Assembly: GCF_001293775.1 (NCBI RefSeq)
Contig: NZ_LGLN01000013.1
Location: 442,989-506,988 of the forward strand
From: Pseudomonas syringae pv. cilantro
GTDB lineage: Bacteria; Pseudomonadota; Gammaproteobacteria; Pseudomonadales; Pseudomonadaceae
Length of the DNA: 64,000 nucleotides
Direction of reading: 5' to 3'
Positions 31,740 through 40,195 of the stretch are shown here, in pieces. The notes beneath the pieces are model-generated. The model was not told where the DNA came from. It ran no database searches and saw nothing but the letters and a program-made list of their open reading frames with translations. The first letter of the stretch is position 1. Every line of letters begins with the position of its first letter. The translations under genes and the position numbers were made by a program.

Positions 31740-33004
31740 CGTCCAATAAGCTCCTTGCGCTTGAGCAGTGCTTCAGCACCTGCGAACTCGGGTAAATCGG
31801 GGGCTTTTTTCTTTAGCGCATCAAGCTGCAACCTGGCTTTTTCAAGCTCATTGTTTTCCAGTGTGCTGAACAGCTCATCAAGCAACACTTCAATTTCGGG
31901 TTCGCGCTGCGGTACGCCCATGACTTCCTCCAAAATGGTGCTGGAGTCCAGGCCATAGGTTGCTCGCGGGTGAGAGCTGTCGCCATTCTTCAGCAGGATG
32001 ACCTCGCCCGGTTGCAGGCTGCCAATAACTTGAGGCGAGTGGCTTGTGGCGATGAATTGCACTTTGGGGAATGCTTTTTTAAGCGTCGGCGCAATGTTGC
32101 GTTGCCAGGCCGGGTGCAGATGAATATCGAGCTCATCAATAATCACGATGCCACCGGTATTCGCCAGAACGTCTTTTCCTATGTGTGGGTTTAGAACGCA
32201 CATGCGTCGTGCAATATCTGCAATCAACGCAATCAAACTACGTTGACCATCACTGAGTTCGTGAAACGGAACGGCGTTGCCTTCCCCCATATCTACGAGC
32301 AGGCTTTGTAGCCTCAAGTCATATCGGAGATCATGGGCATCCGGTATGGCAAGTCTGATCGCTCGATTCACCCATTCAAGTTCATCTTCACGCTCGACAG
32401 TCGGAGTTGAATCAAGACGGTCCTGAAGGCGCTCAAGCGTCCTTGCGATTAACCAGCTTTCAAAATCACGCAGATCGGCTACGGCGTCAAACCAGTTTGC
32501 ATATCCGTCAAAACGGGAAGTCCGCTGCTGTGCTGCGAACTCGGCAGATATGCGCGCACTGCTCCAACGACGATTGGCGCGATAGAAGGCAAGAACCGGA
32601 AAGTCAATCTGCTCACCTGCGTTGTTCCTGGCGAGCACAGCACTCAAGTGAGAGAGTGATGAGGGATCTACTCCTCCTTCCCAGGGCTCGAGCAGACGGA
32701 CTGCCCGCCAATTTGGCAGATCAAAAATATCGCCATCCGCTCTTATGAATACGGGAAACTTTCTCTCAAATCGACTGCGTCCTTCATGCCTGTCTATAAC
32801 GAAACGAACGTCTTCCTTGCTCAGAATTTCCTGGCCTTGCCCCATTGCATTGCCATAAGGAATCAGGCATCCCGCCACCCCCAGCAACAGCGACGTCTTC
32901 CCACTCCCATTGACCCCCACCACCAGATTGAAACCCGGCTGGAAGTCAAAATGAGCATCTTCGTAACAACGAAAATTCTGCAGGTGGAGGTGGTCGAGGC
33001 GCAT
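31736..33004 (-). CDS. ptuA: PtuA-like AAA/ABC-type ATPase of a Septu anti-phage system
   Basis: I place the start at the ATG at 33004, preceded by AAAGGAAA. This gives MRLDHLHLQNFRCYED and 422 residues; a longer in-frame start at 33427 reads into an Arg-rich shadow of the MFS gene. The fold is an SMC/RecF/OLD-like ATPase: Walker A GVNGSGKTS (30-38), signature ELSDGQRS (249-256), Walker B GIVIIDELD (285-293) and switch His in ATSHSPQVIG (His322). The region between (40-245) is the coiled or variable arm. PtuA is thought to oligomerise and hold PtuB inactive until ATP or nucleotide levels change in infection. It precedes ptuB and overlaps it. Confidence 0.82.
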   Translation of the reverse strand: MRLDHLHLQNFRCYEDAHFDFQPGFNLVVGVNGSGKTSLLLGVAGCLIPYGNAMGQGQEILSKEDVRFVIDRHEGRSRFERKFPVFIRADGDIFDLPNWRAVRLLEPWEGGVDPSSLSHLSAVLARNNAGEQIDFPVLAFYRANRRWSSARISAEFAAQQRTSRFDGYANWFDAVADLRDFESWLIARTLERLQDRLDSTPTVEREDELEWVNRAIRLAIPDAHDLRYDLRLQSLLVDMGEGNAVPFHELSDGQRSLIALIADIARRMCVLNPHIGKDVLANTGGIVIIDELDIHLHPAWQRNIAPTLKKAFPKVQFIATSHSPQVIGSLQPGEVILLKNGDSSHPRATYGLDSSTILEEVMGVPQREPEIEVLLDELFSTLENNELEKARLQLDALKKKAPDLPEFAGAEALLKRKELIGR

Positions 33005-33081
33005 GTCGGTTTCCTTTACCAGAACTGGCGGATGCGCCAGTGTACCTTGGCTCACCCCAATCGCCAGTGCTGCATATGTGA

Positions 33082-34299
33082 CTAAACCCTCGCCCCTAAA
33101 GGCTGCAACCTCGCCAATCTCAATGCCACGCCCAGTGCCATCAACAGCAACACACCGACAAACAGCCCGATGCCGTTCCAGCCCGCGTAATGCCAGAACA
33201 CTCCGCCGCCGGTTCCGGCCACGCTGGAGCCGGCGTAATAGCAGAACAGGTACAGCGACGCGGCCTGGCCTCTGGCGGTCGTGGCCCGGCGGCCTACCCA
33301 ACTGCTGGCCACAGAGTGTGCGCCGAAGAAGCCGAAGGTAAAGATCAGCACGCCGAGGATGACCAGCGGCAGCGGCGTGAACAGCGTCAGGGTCAGCCCC
33401 GCCAGCATCATGACGATCACTGACCACAGCATCTTGCGGCGACCGAGACGGTCGGCCAGCGAGCCGATTTTCGCTGAGCTGTAGATGCCTGACAGATACA
33501 CCACCGAAAACACGCCGACCACGGCCTGGCTGAGGTTGTAAGGCTCGCTCAACAAGCGGTAGGCGATGTAGTTGAACAGCGTGACGAACGCGCCCATCAG
33601 CAGAAACCCGACCAGGAACAGCAGCGGCAATCCGGCATCACGAAACTGCACGACAAAGCCATTCAACAAGCTGCGCGGGTGCAGCGAGCGGGTGCGGAAA
33701 TTACGCGATTCCGGTAGAATTTTCCAGAACACCACAGCAGCGATCAGCGCCAGCCCGCCGACCACCAGCATCGCCGCGTGCCAACTGACGTAATCAATCA
33801 GCACCCCGACGATCAGTCGACCGCTCATGCCGCCGACCGCACTGCCACCGATATACAACCCCATCGCCAGACCGAGGTGTGCGGGGTGTATTTCTTCGCT
33901 CAGGTAAGTCATCGCCACCGCTGCCAGTCCGCTCAGTGAAAGACCGACCAGTGCCCGGGTGATGAGCACACCTTCCCAGCTGGGCATCAATGCGCTGGCG
34001 ATGGTGAACAGCGACGCGCAGAACAGCGCCATGACCATCACCGACTTGCGCCCGAGCCGGTCGGATATCGGCCCGGTGATCAGCAGGCCGATGGCGAGCA
34101 TTGCCGTGGCGACCGACAGGATCAGGCTGCTCTGAGCCGCAGAGAGGGAAAACTCGCTGGACAGCGTCGGCATCATCGGCTGAACGCAATACAGCAGGGT
34201 GAAGGTTGAGAACCCGCCCGCGAACAGCGCCAGCGCGGTGCGTTTGAACAGCGGCGTGTTCTTTTCTATGTAGCGGTCGCCAGACGGTTCGGTGGACAT
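33082..34299 (-). CDS. Major facilitator superfamily transporter, drug/sugar efflux type
   Basis: The product is an inner-membrane transporter with about 12 hydrophobic segments. It carries the MFS A-motif GPISDRLGRKSV after the second helix and its half-repeat GSLADRLGRRKM later. The start is uncertain. I use the ATG at 34299 (MSTEPSGDRY). A TTG at 34338, preceded by GAGG, and an ATG at 34380 are in-frame alternatives with poorly conserved leaders. The gene is divergent from a LysR regulator that probably controls it. The substrate cannot be told from sequence. Confidence 0.85.
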   Translation of the reverse strand: MSTEPSGDRYIEKNTPLFKRTALALFAGGFSTFTLLYCVQPMMPTLSSEFSLSAAQSSLILSVATAMLAIGLLITGPISDRLGRKSVMVMALFCASLFTIASALMPSWEGVLITRALVGLSLSGLAAVAMTYLSEEIHPAHLGLAMGLYIGGSAVGGMSGRLIVGVLIDYVSWHAAMLVVGGLALIAAVVFWKILPESRNFRTRSLHPRSLLNGFVVQFRDAGLPLLFLVGFLLMGAFVTLFNYIAYRLLSEPYNLSQAVVGVFSVVYLSGIYSSAKIGSLADRLGRRKMLWSVIVMMLAGLTLTLFTPLPLVILGVLIFTFGFFGAHSVASSWVGRRATTARGQAASLYLFCYYAGSSVAGTGGGVFWHYAGWNGIGLFVGVLLLMALGVALRLARLQPLGARV

Positions 34300-34402
34300 G
34301 TTCAGGTCAGTGACGGGCGGGGCGACGGCAGGATTCAAGGGAGACCTCGGGCACGATGGGGCAAGCAATGAAAAAATCATATAGCTCGCTAATCATTCCA
34401 TC

Positions 34403-34412
34403 CAATATATTG
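34403..34412. promoter_or_regulatory. Palindrome in the MFS-LysR divergent spacer
   Basis: CAATATATTG is a perfect 10-base palindrome, 42 bases before the regulator start. It is a plausible LysR-type operator in the AT-rich spacer. Confidence 0.35.
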
Positions 34413-34453
34413 TTCGACCTGTTTGATAGGTAAAACGTCTTAATGGAGGCCGC

Positions 34454-35347
34454 ATGGAATTGCGCCATCTGCGTTACTTCATCGCGGTTGCCGAAGAGCT
34501 GCACTTCGGCCGTGCGGCGCTGGCGCTGGGGATATCTCAACCGCCACTCAGCCAGCAGATTCAGGCGCTGGAGCAGGAGCTGGGTACACGACTGTTCGAG
34601 CGCACCAACAGGCGTGTCGAATTGAGTGAGTCCGGGCGGCTGTTTCTGGATGAGGCGCGGTTGGTGCTGGCGCAAGTCGACAAAGCCACAGATGTCGCAC
34701 GGCGTGCGCAACTGGGCGAAATCGGTGAGCTGAAAATCGGCTTTACGTCGTCGGCACCGTTCACGTCAAGCATCCCGCAGGCGATCTTTGCGTTTCGTCA
34801 GGCTTACCCCGACGTGCACCTGACCCTGACCGAAATCACCAGCCAGGAAGTAGCCGCAGGGCTTGAGGACAAGACCATACAAGTCGGCATCATGCGCCCG
34901 CTGGCATTGCCCGATTCACTGGTGGTGTTTGAATTGCTGAACGAGCCGCTGGTGGCGATCATGCGCGCGGACCATCCACTGGCGGCCAGCACCGAGGACG
35001 GAATCTACATGGCCGCGCTGGCCGCCGAGCCGTTTGTGTTCTTTCCGCGCTCTTATGGCAGCGGTATTTACGCGCAGGTCCTGAGCCTGGCGCGCGCCGC
35101 CGGTTTCAGCCCGTTGATCACTCAGGAAGCGGGGGAAGTCATGACCATCATTGGCCTGGTCGCGGCCGGATTGGGCGTGACCGTGCTGCCTGCATCCTAT
35201 CGAAGAATGCGCATCGACAGCGTGGTCTACCGCAACGTCCTTGACCCCGGCGCGACCAGCGCGGTGTGGCTGGTTCAGCGCAAGGACGAACAGTCACCGA
35301 TGGCCAAGGCGTTTACCGAACTCTTGACGCGGAGCGTTGCACGGTAG
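34454..35347 (+). CDS. LysR-family transcriptional regulator
   Basis: The product is 297 residues with an N-terminal winged helix-turn-helix (MELRHLRYFIAVAEELHFGRAA ... SQPPLSQQIQALE). The PPLSQQI form is typical of the BenM/CatM-like branch. The effector-binding domain starts near residue 90 (LKIGFTSSAPF). The ribosome binding site is TGGAGG. It is divergent from the MFS gene, so it probably regulates that transporter and itself. The inducer is unknown. Confidence 0.88.
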   Translation: MELRHLRYFIAVAEELHFGRAALALGISQPPLSQQIQALEQELGTRLFERTNRRVELSESGRLFLDEARLVLAQVDKATDVARRAQLGEIGELKIGFTSSAPFTSSIPQAIFAFRQAYPDVHLTLTEITSQEVAAGLEDKTIQVGIMRPLALPDSLVVFELLNEPLVAIMRADHPLAASTEDGIYMAALAAEPFVFFPRSYGSGIYAQVLSLARAAGFSPLITQEAGEVMTIIGLVAAGLGVTVLPASYRRMRIDSVVYRNVLDPGATSAVWLVQRKDEQSPMAKAFTELLTRSVAR

Positions 35348-35385
35348 TTGAGGTTATCGTGCCTCACGCCCCGGAGATTGAGGTC

Positions 35386-36612
35386 TCACCCCCAACGCTT
35401 GAAGACCAGGGAGGTATTCACCCCGCCAAAGGCGAAGTTATTGTTCATCACGTATTCGTTACTCATATTCCGGGGTTCGCCGACGATGTAATCAAGTTCG
35501 CCGCATTGCGGATCGATGTCGGTCAGGTTCAGGGTATGGATATACCGGTCACTGTTGAGCATTTCGATGCTGAACCATGACTCCAAGGCACCGCAGGCGC
35601 CCAAGGTGTGACCGAGGAAGCTTTTCTGAGAGCTGAGCGGCATGCATGGGCCGAACAGGCTGCTGGTCGCCAGGGTTTCGGCGATGTCGCCCTGTTCGGT
35701 GGCGGTGCCGTGGCCGTTGACGTAGCCGATGGCTTCGGGCGGCAAGCCGGCATCTTCCAGAGCGAGCTCCATGGCGCGGCGCATGGTGGCTTGCTCCGGG
35801 CGGGTGCTGTGCGCGCCGTCGGCGTTGCTGCCGAAGCCGACGATCTCGGCGTAGATATGAGCGCCACGTGCCTGAGCGTGTTCAAGCTCTTCAAGCACCA
35901 GCATGCCGCCCCCTTCGCCGATCACCAGGCCGTCGCGTCCGCTGTCGTAAGGTCGCGGCGTGGTCTGCGGCGCGTCGTTTTTCAGACTGGTGGCATACAG
36001 CGCGTCAAACACCATCGCTTCGGTCGGGCACAGTTCTTCAGCTCCCCCGGCGAGCATCAGCGGCAGACGCCCGAACTTGATCGCCTCGTAGGCATAACCG
36101 ATGCCCTGACTGCCGCTGGTGCAGGCGCTGGAGGTCGGGATCAGCCGTCCGGTCAGGCCAAAGAAGATGCTGATGTTGGCCGCCGTGGTGTGCGGCATCA
36201 TGCGCACGTATGAGTTGGCGTTCAGGTTCAGCGCCACCGAGTTGATCAGCATGTTGCCGAATGCCTTGATCTCGTCGGTGCTGCCGGTGGACGAGCCGCA
36301 GGCGGTGCCCATTCGGCCGTCACGAATGATCGGATCATTCAGCAGCCCGGCGTCGATCAGCGCCTGCTCCGAGGCGGCCACCGCCAGGCGTGACACGCGG
36401 CCCATGCTGCGCAATTGTTTGCGCGTCCAGTGCGCGGGGACAGTGAAATCATCGATAGGGCCGGCCAGCCGGGTGTTCAGCTCAATGAAACGTTCCCATT
36501 CGTCCATGCGTCGGATACCGCTGCGGTTGGCGCTGAAGCTGGCGTTGACAGTGGCCCAGTCGCTGCCCACCGAGGTAATGCCTGACATGCCGGTGACCAC
36601 CACGCGCTTCAT
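35386..36612 (-). CDS. apeR: Aryl polyene beta-ketoacyl-ACP synthase, ApeR-like
   Basis: A condensing enzyme of 408 residues starting MKRVVVTGMSGITS; the longer frame upstream is a shadow of the neighbour. The active-site Cys lies in TSSACTSGSQGIG, with the two catalytic histidines in VNGHGTATEQGD and SFLGHTLGACG. NNFAFGGVNTSLV closes the fold. It is the last gene of the 19-gene operon. Its ATG shares one base with the preceding ketoreductase stop. In aryl polyene synthases ApeR is the second ketosynthase; the assignment here follows its place after DH and KR genes. Confidence 0.85.
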   Translation of the reverse strand: MKRVVVTGMSGITSVGSDWATVNASFSANRSGIRRMDEWERFIELNTRLAGPIDDFTVPAHWTRKQLRSMGRVSRLAVAASEQALIDAGLLNDPIIRDGRMGTACGSSTGSTDEIKAFGNMLINSVALNLNANSYVRMMPHTTAANISIFFGLTGRLIPTSSACTSGSQGIGYAYEAIKFGRLPLMLAGGAEELCPTEAMVFDALYATSLKNDAPQTTPRPYDSGRDGLVIGEGGGMLVLEELEHAQARGAHIYAEIVGFGSNADGAHSTRPEQATMRRAMELALEDAGLPPEAIGYVNGHGTATEQGDIAETLATSSLFGPCMPLSSQKSFLGHTLGACGALESWFSIEMLNSDRYIHTLNLTDIDPQCGELDYIVGEPRNMSNEYVMNNNFAFGGVNTSLVFKRWG

Positions 36613-37340
36613 CAACAGAGTCCTCCGTTGACGGCCAGCACTTGGCGAGTGATGTAGCTGGCTTCCGCCGACATCAGAAAATTCACCGCACCGGCCACTT
36701 CCTCGGGAGTGCCCATGCGCTGGGCCGGGATCATTTTCATCAGTTCTTCCACGGGAACGTTCTCGTCGAGCATCGCGGTATCGATCAGCCCTGGCGCAAC
36801 GCAATTGACGGTGATCTTGCGCTTGCCCAGTTCGATGGCCAGCGCCTTGGCGGCGCCGATCAGGCCCGCTTTGGACGCGCTGTAATTGACCTGGCCGCGA
36901 TTGCCGATCAAGCCCGAAACCGAGGTAATGCAGACGATACGGCCCGCTGCACGACGGCGAATCATCGGCATGGTCAGCGGGTGCAGGACGTTGTAGAAAC
37001 CATCCAGGTTGGTGCGCAGCACTTGATCCCAGTCGTCATCGCTGAGCGCCGGAAAGGCGCCGTCGCGGGTCAGACCGGCATTGAGCACCACGCCGTAATA
37101 CGCGCCGTGGGTTTCCACGTCATCTTCCAGAATCGCCTTGCAGGCGGCCCGGTCCGAGACATCGAATTGCAGCACCCGCGCCTGGCGGCCCAGCGCCTTG
37201 ATCTCGGCCTGTACCGCTTCGGCTTCGCTGCGGCCGGTGCGGCAATGCAGGACAAGGTCGTAGCCGGCCTGCGCCAGACGCAAGGCAATGGCGCGGCCGA
37301 TGCCACGGCTGGAGCCGGTGACCAGTATCGATTCAGTCAT
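36612..37340 (-). CDS. apeQ: 3-ketoacyl-ACP reductase, ApeQ-like
   Basis: A FabG-type short-chain dehydrogenase of 242 residues that reduces the keto group after each condensation with NADPH. It has the cofactor loop GSSRGIGRAIALR, the NAG motif VVLNAGLTRDG, and the catalytic Ser, Tyr and Lys in CITSVSGLIGNRGQVNYSASKAG. It overlaps the dehydratase upstream by four bases and the ketosynthase downstream by one. Confidence 0.9.
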   Translation of the reverse strand: MTESILVTGSSRGIGRAIALRLAQAGYDLVLHCRTGRSEAEAVQAEIKALGRQARVLQFDVSDRAACKAILEDDVETHGAYYGVVLNAGLTRDGAFPALSDDDWDQVLRTNLDGFYNVLHPLTMPMIRRRAAGRIVCITSVSGLIGNRGQVNYSASKAGLIGAAKALAIELGKRKITVNCVAPGLIDTAMLDENVPVEELMKMIPAQRMGTPEEVAGAVNFLMSAEASYITRQVLAVNGGLC

Positions 37341-37792
37341 GCCGGGGCTCCTTCAGCCAGATAGTCAGCAGTGCTGGGTGGGCAATATACACTGAGGCGG
37401 GCAAATGCCTTGATTTCCGGACCGGTGAGCGTGCATTCGAACACGCCCATGCCGCTGTCGTCCTGCAAGGAACGCACGGCGTGAATATGCAGTTCGCTGC
37501 CCAGCGGGAAGCGCGCCACGTTGCAGTCGAACTTGCGGCTGCCAAGCAGAAACCCCAGCTTGACCGCTTCGCCCTTGCTGCGCGCCTGACAACCCGCGTA
37601 GGCCGCCACGCTCTGTGCCATCAGTTCTACGCCAAGCCAGGCGGGCAGGCTGCCATCCGCCTGATTGAACAGGCCATCGGGGCGTACGGTCAGGCGGGTT
37701 TCAATCTGCTCTTCGTCGAAAGCCAGCACCTGATCGATGAGGATCATGTCGCCAGCGTGGGGGATGAGTTCGGCGAGCGGCCACTCGATCAT
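37337..37792 (-). CDS. apeP: Hotdog-fold hydroxyacyl-ACP dehydratase, ApeP-like
   Basis: The product is 151 residues starting MIEWPLAELIPHAGDMILID, where the PHAGDM histidine is the expected catalytic base of FabA/FabZ-like enzymes. The long hotdog helix is LGVELMAQSVAAYAG, with the acidic Glu in place. It dehydrates hydroxyacyl intermediates to extend the conjugated chain. The ATG overlaps the preceding ketosynthase stop by four bases. A second dehydratase domain is fused to the ligase at 48051. Confidence 0.87.
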   Translation of the reverse strand: MIEWPLAELIPHAGDMILIDQVLAFDEEQIETRLTVRPDGLFNQADGSLPAWLGVELMAQSVAAYAGCQARSKGEAVKLGFLLGSRKFDCNVARFPLGSELHIHAVRSLQDDSGMGVFECTLTGPEIKAFARLSVYCPPSTADYLAEGAPA

Positions 37793-38985
37793 GGGGCATC
37801 TCCGATTATCAGGCTGATGTTGTTGCCGCCGAAGGCAAACGAATTGCTCATCATGTAACGAGCGTCGGCAGGTGTCAGGCGTGCGCCCGGCGTTGTCCAG
37901 TGCAACGCGGGCAACAGCGGATCCTCCTCGCCATCCCACACGTGCGGGGGCAGGGCCTGATCGCTGTTGTGCGGTGCCAGACTCAGCCAGCAGAACGCGA
38001 TTTCCAGTGCCCCCGCAGCCCCCAGCGTATGACCGCTGAGCGGTTTGGTCGACGAGCACGCCACGCCATCCGGAAACACTGCCTGCACCGCGAGGCTTTC
38101 CATTGCATCGTTCAGCGGCGTGGCCGTGCCGTGCAGGTTCAGATAACTGATCTGCGCGGCATCCAGACGGGCAGTGTGCAAGGCTTGCAGCATGGCGTCC
38201 CGCGCGCCGCGCCCGCTGGGTTCAGGGGCGGAGATATGGTGAGCGTCGCAGTTGGCACCGGCGCCCAGCAGCGCGATCGAGTGCGTGCCACTGGCTTCGC
38301 GGGTCATGAGAAACAACGCAGCGGCCTCACCGATATTGATCCCGTCACGGTTTCGCGAAAACGGGCTGCACAGTCGTGGCGACATGGCCTCAAGCGACAG
38401 AAAACCGTTCAGGGTCAGCTTGCACAGGCTGTCGACGCCGCCACACAGCACCGCGTCGCACAAACCGATGTCCAGCGCCCGACGCGCACTGAGCAGCGCT
38501 CGCGCGCTGGAGGTGCAGGCGGTTGAAATCACGTAGGCCGGGCCGCTCAATTGCAGCCAACTGGCGAGAAAATTGGCCGGTGCGCCCAGCTCCTGCTGGC
38601 GATAGTCGTAATGCTCGGGAAACGTCTTGTCACGCAGCCAGACGGCCATGCTGCTGCTCGCTTCGTCGATGCCGGAGGTGCTGGTGCCGATGATCACGCC
38701 GATACGCGCAGCGCCGTAGCGCTCGATGGCCAGCCGGATATCGTCTTCGATCTGCAAAGCGGCAGCCAGCAACAACTGGTTATTACGGCTGTGCTGCGCG
38801 CTCATGGCCGGTGGCATGGCCGGCAGGGCGGCCTTGACCGCGCCAACCGGCAGTGCACGCTCGGGGACCCAGCCGCTTTCGACCACCATGCCCGAGCTGT
38901 CGCCGGCAAACAGCCTGCGCGACACGTCCTCGCGGCTCGCGCCCAGCGAACAGATCACCCCCAGCGCGTCGAGGTAGGCGGTCAT
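37789..38985 (-). CDS. apeO: Aryl polyene beta-ketoacyl-ACP synthase, ApeO-like
   Basis: A condensing enzyme of 398 residues, with the active-site Cys in VISTACTSSARAL and catalytic His in LNLHGTATPLND and PLSGHTLGAAGALE. The C-terminal SNSFAFGGNNISLI is typical of FabF/FabB folds. Together with the chain-length-factor-like protein at 51573 it would make the elongating ketosynthase heterodimer known for ApeO-ApeC. It lies in the O-P-Q-R order of described ape clusters. Confidence 0.85.
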   Translation of the reverse strand: MTAYLDALGVICSLGASREDVSRRLFAGDSSGMVVESGWVPERALPVGAVKAALPAMPPAMSAQHSRNNQLLLAAALQIEDDIRLAIERYGAARIGVIIGTSTSGIDEASSSMAVWLRDKTFPEHYDYRQQELGAPANFLASWLQLSGPAYVISTACTSSARALLSARRALDIGLCDAVLCGGVDSLCKLTLNGFLSLEAMSPRLCSPFSRNRDGINIGEAAALFLMTREASGTHSIALLGAGANCDAHHISAPEPSGRGARDAMLQALHTARLDAAQISYLNLHGTATPLNDAMESLAVQAVFPDGVACSSTKPLSGHTLGAAGALEIAFCWLSLAPHNSDQALPPHVWDGEEDPLLPALHWTTPGARLTPADARYMMSNSFAFGGNNISLIIGDAP

Positions 38986-39464
38986 GGCACTGCCTCGTCG
39001 TTCAGCGGCGTCACCCGGTAGCTCAGCCCTTGCTTGAGGCGAATGGTGAACGCGTTGGCCGATTGATACTCCACCAGCCAGCGATCATCCAGGCGGCGCT
39101 GCATGCCCTGGCGATAAGCGCTGGGGTAGCGGCCATGCATTTCCATGTCAGGGGTCATGGCAAACATCAGCGCAGCGAACAGTTCGCGCGCTTCGGGGTT
39201 GGGCGGCAGCAGGCCATCGGCTTGCCATTGCCCGTTGATCAATAACTGCCGCGCCTGAGGAATACCCAGCGGGTCCATCATCGACCAGCGCAGCCCGGCG
39301 TTTTCACGCTGGATGATCAGCATCCAGTCCTGACGTTGATCAGCCTGGCGGCGGTCGATGTGCAGTTGCATCGGCAATTGCAGGGTAGGTGCCGTGGTCG
39401 GCAGCGGTGCCTGGGCAGCGCAACCGCCAAGCAAGAGAACGGTCAGCAACATTACGCGAATCAT
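38982..39464 (-). CDS. Predicted lipoprotein of the aryl polyene cluster (DUF3261-like)
   Basis: The product is 160 residues with a lipoprotein signal, VMLLTVLLLGGC, so Cys15 is probably lipidated. The rest is a compact beta-rich domain with LHIDRRQADQRQDWMLIIQ and LRWSMMDPLGIPQARQLL. I believe it is the DUF3261-type protein usual in these clusters. It probably acts in moving or anchoring the aryl polyene lipid at the outer membrane with the LolA-like and MMPL proteins. It is coupled to both neighbours by four-base overlaps. Confidence 0.78.
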   Translation of the reverse strand: MIRVMLLTVLLLGGCAAQAPLPTTAPTLQLPMQLHIDRRQADQRQDWMLIIQRENAGLRWSMMDPLGIPQARQLLINGQWQADGLLPPNPEARELFAALMFAMTPDMEMHGRYPSAYRQGMQRRLDDRWLVEYQSANAFTIRLKQGLSYRVTPLNDEAVP

Positions 39465-40195
39465 GAAACGTCACCTTGCAGCGGTTTGCGGGCCACGACA
39501 TTGACCAGCGTTTCTTCCCGCTGGCCAAATGGCTTGGGTTTTTGCAGTTTGAGGGCTTCGAACAGGCCGAAGTCTGTGGCGCGGCTCCACCACAGATAAG
39601 GGTACGAAACAGAGCGCGCGTCGAATTCGAAACCCTGCTCACGAATCATCTGCAGATACTGCGCAGCGCTTTTCTGCACGTGCATCGGGTGACGGAACAG
39701 CCAGCGGATCACCCAGGTATCGATGTAGGCCTCGGTGGATTCGGCGAACAGCAGATAGCCGCCCGGCTTGAGGACCCGGTAAAACTCGGCCAGCGCCTTT
39801 TCCTGCTCGACCAGATGATGAAAGGTCTGGTGACAAAACAGCAGATCAACGCTGGCGTCCGGCAATTGCAGGGCGGCGCAATCGCTGCCGATCAGCTCAA
39901 CCTCAATACCTCGGGCAGCCGCTTCCTGAAGGCTCATGCTCAGGCTGTGCGGGTCTGCATCGACCCCAAGCAGCTTCGAGGGCGCAAACACCTTGCTCAG
40001 GTGCTGGAACGATTTGCCTTGTCCGCAACCGGCGTCGAGCAACACCGGTGCGGCAGGCGGCGGGCCGCTGAACAGGCTGCGCAGGTCATCAATGGCGACG
40101 CGCAGCACTCGGTGTTGCCAGGTGTGACTGCGCAGAAACCACAAGCCGAAGCGGGTTTCTTCGACATAGCTGTCACTCAAAAACGGTCGATTCAT
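39461..40195 (-). CDS. SAM-dependent methyltransferase of the aryl polyene cluster
   Basis: A class I methyltransferase of 244 residues. Motif I is LLDAGCGQGKSFQHL, the acidic residue after strand 2 is GVDADPHSLS, and motif IV is DLLFCHQTFHHLVE. It probably methylates the aryl head group or ring, which is a known variation between aryl polyenes, but the site cannot be told. It overlaps the oxidoreductase upstream by four bases. Confidence 0.85.
   Translation of the reverse strand: MNRPFLSDSYVEETRFGLWFLRSHTWQHRVLRVAIDDLRSLFSGPPPAAPVLLDAGCGQGKSFQHLSKVFAPSKLLGVDADPHSLSMSLQEAAARGIEVELIGSDCAALQLPDASVDLLFCHQTFHHLVEQEKALAEFYRVLKPGGYLLFAESTEAYIDTWVIRWLFRHPMHVQKSAAQYLQMIREQGFEFDARSVSYPYLWWSRATDFGLFEALKLQKPKPFGQREETLVNVVARKPLQGDVS

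Noticed and set aside
31095..33004. Retron effector pair (as in Ec78)
   Set aside because: PtuA and PtuB also occur with retrons, but I find no reverse transcriptase or msr/msd-like region in the flanks.
33005..33427. N-terminal extension of PtuA by about 140 residues
   Set aside because: The added part is an Arg-rich shadow of the MFS gene. A good ribosome binding site and a typical RecF-like N-terminus support the ATG at 33004.
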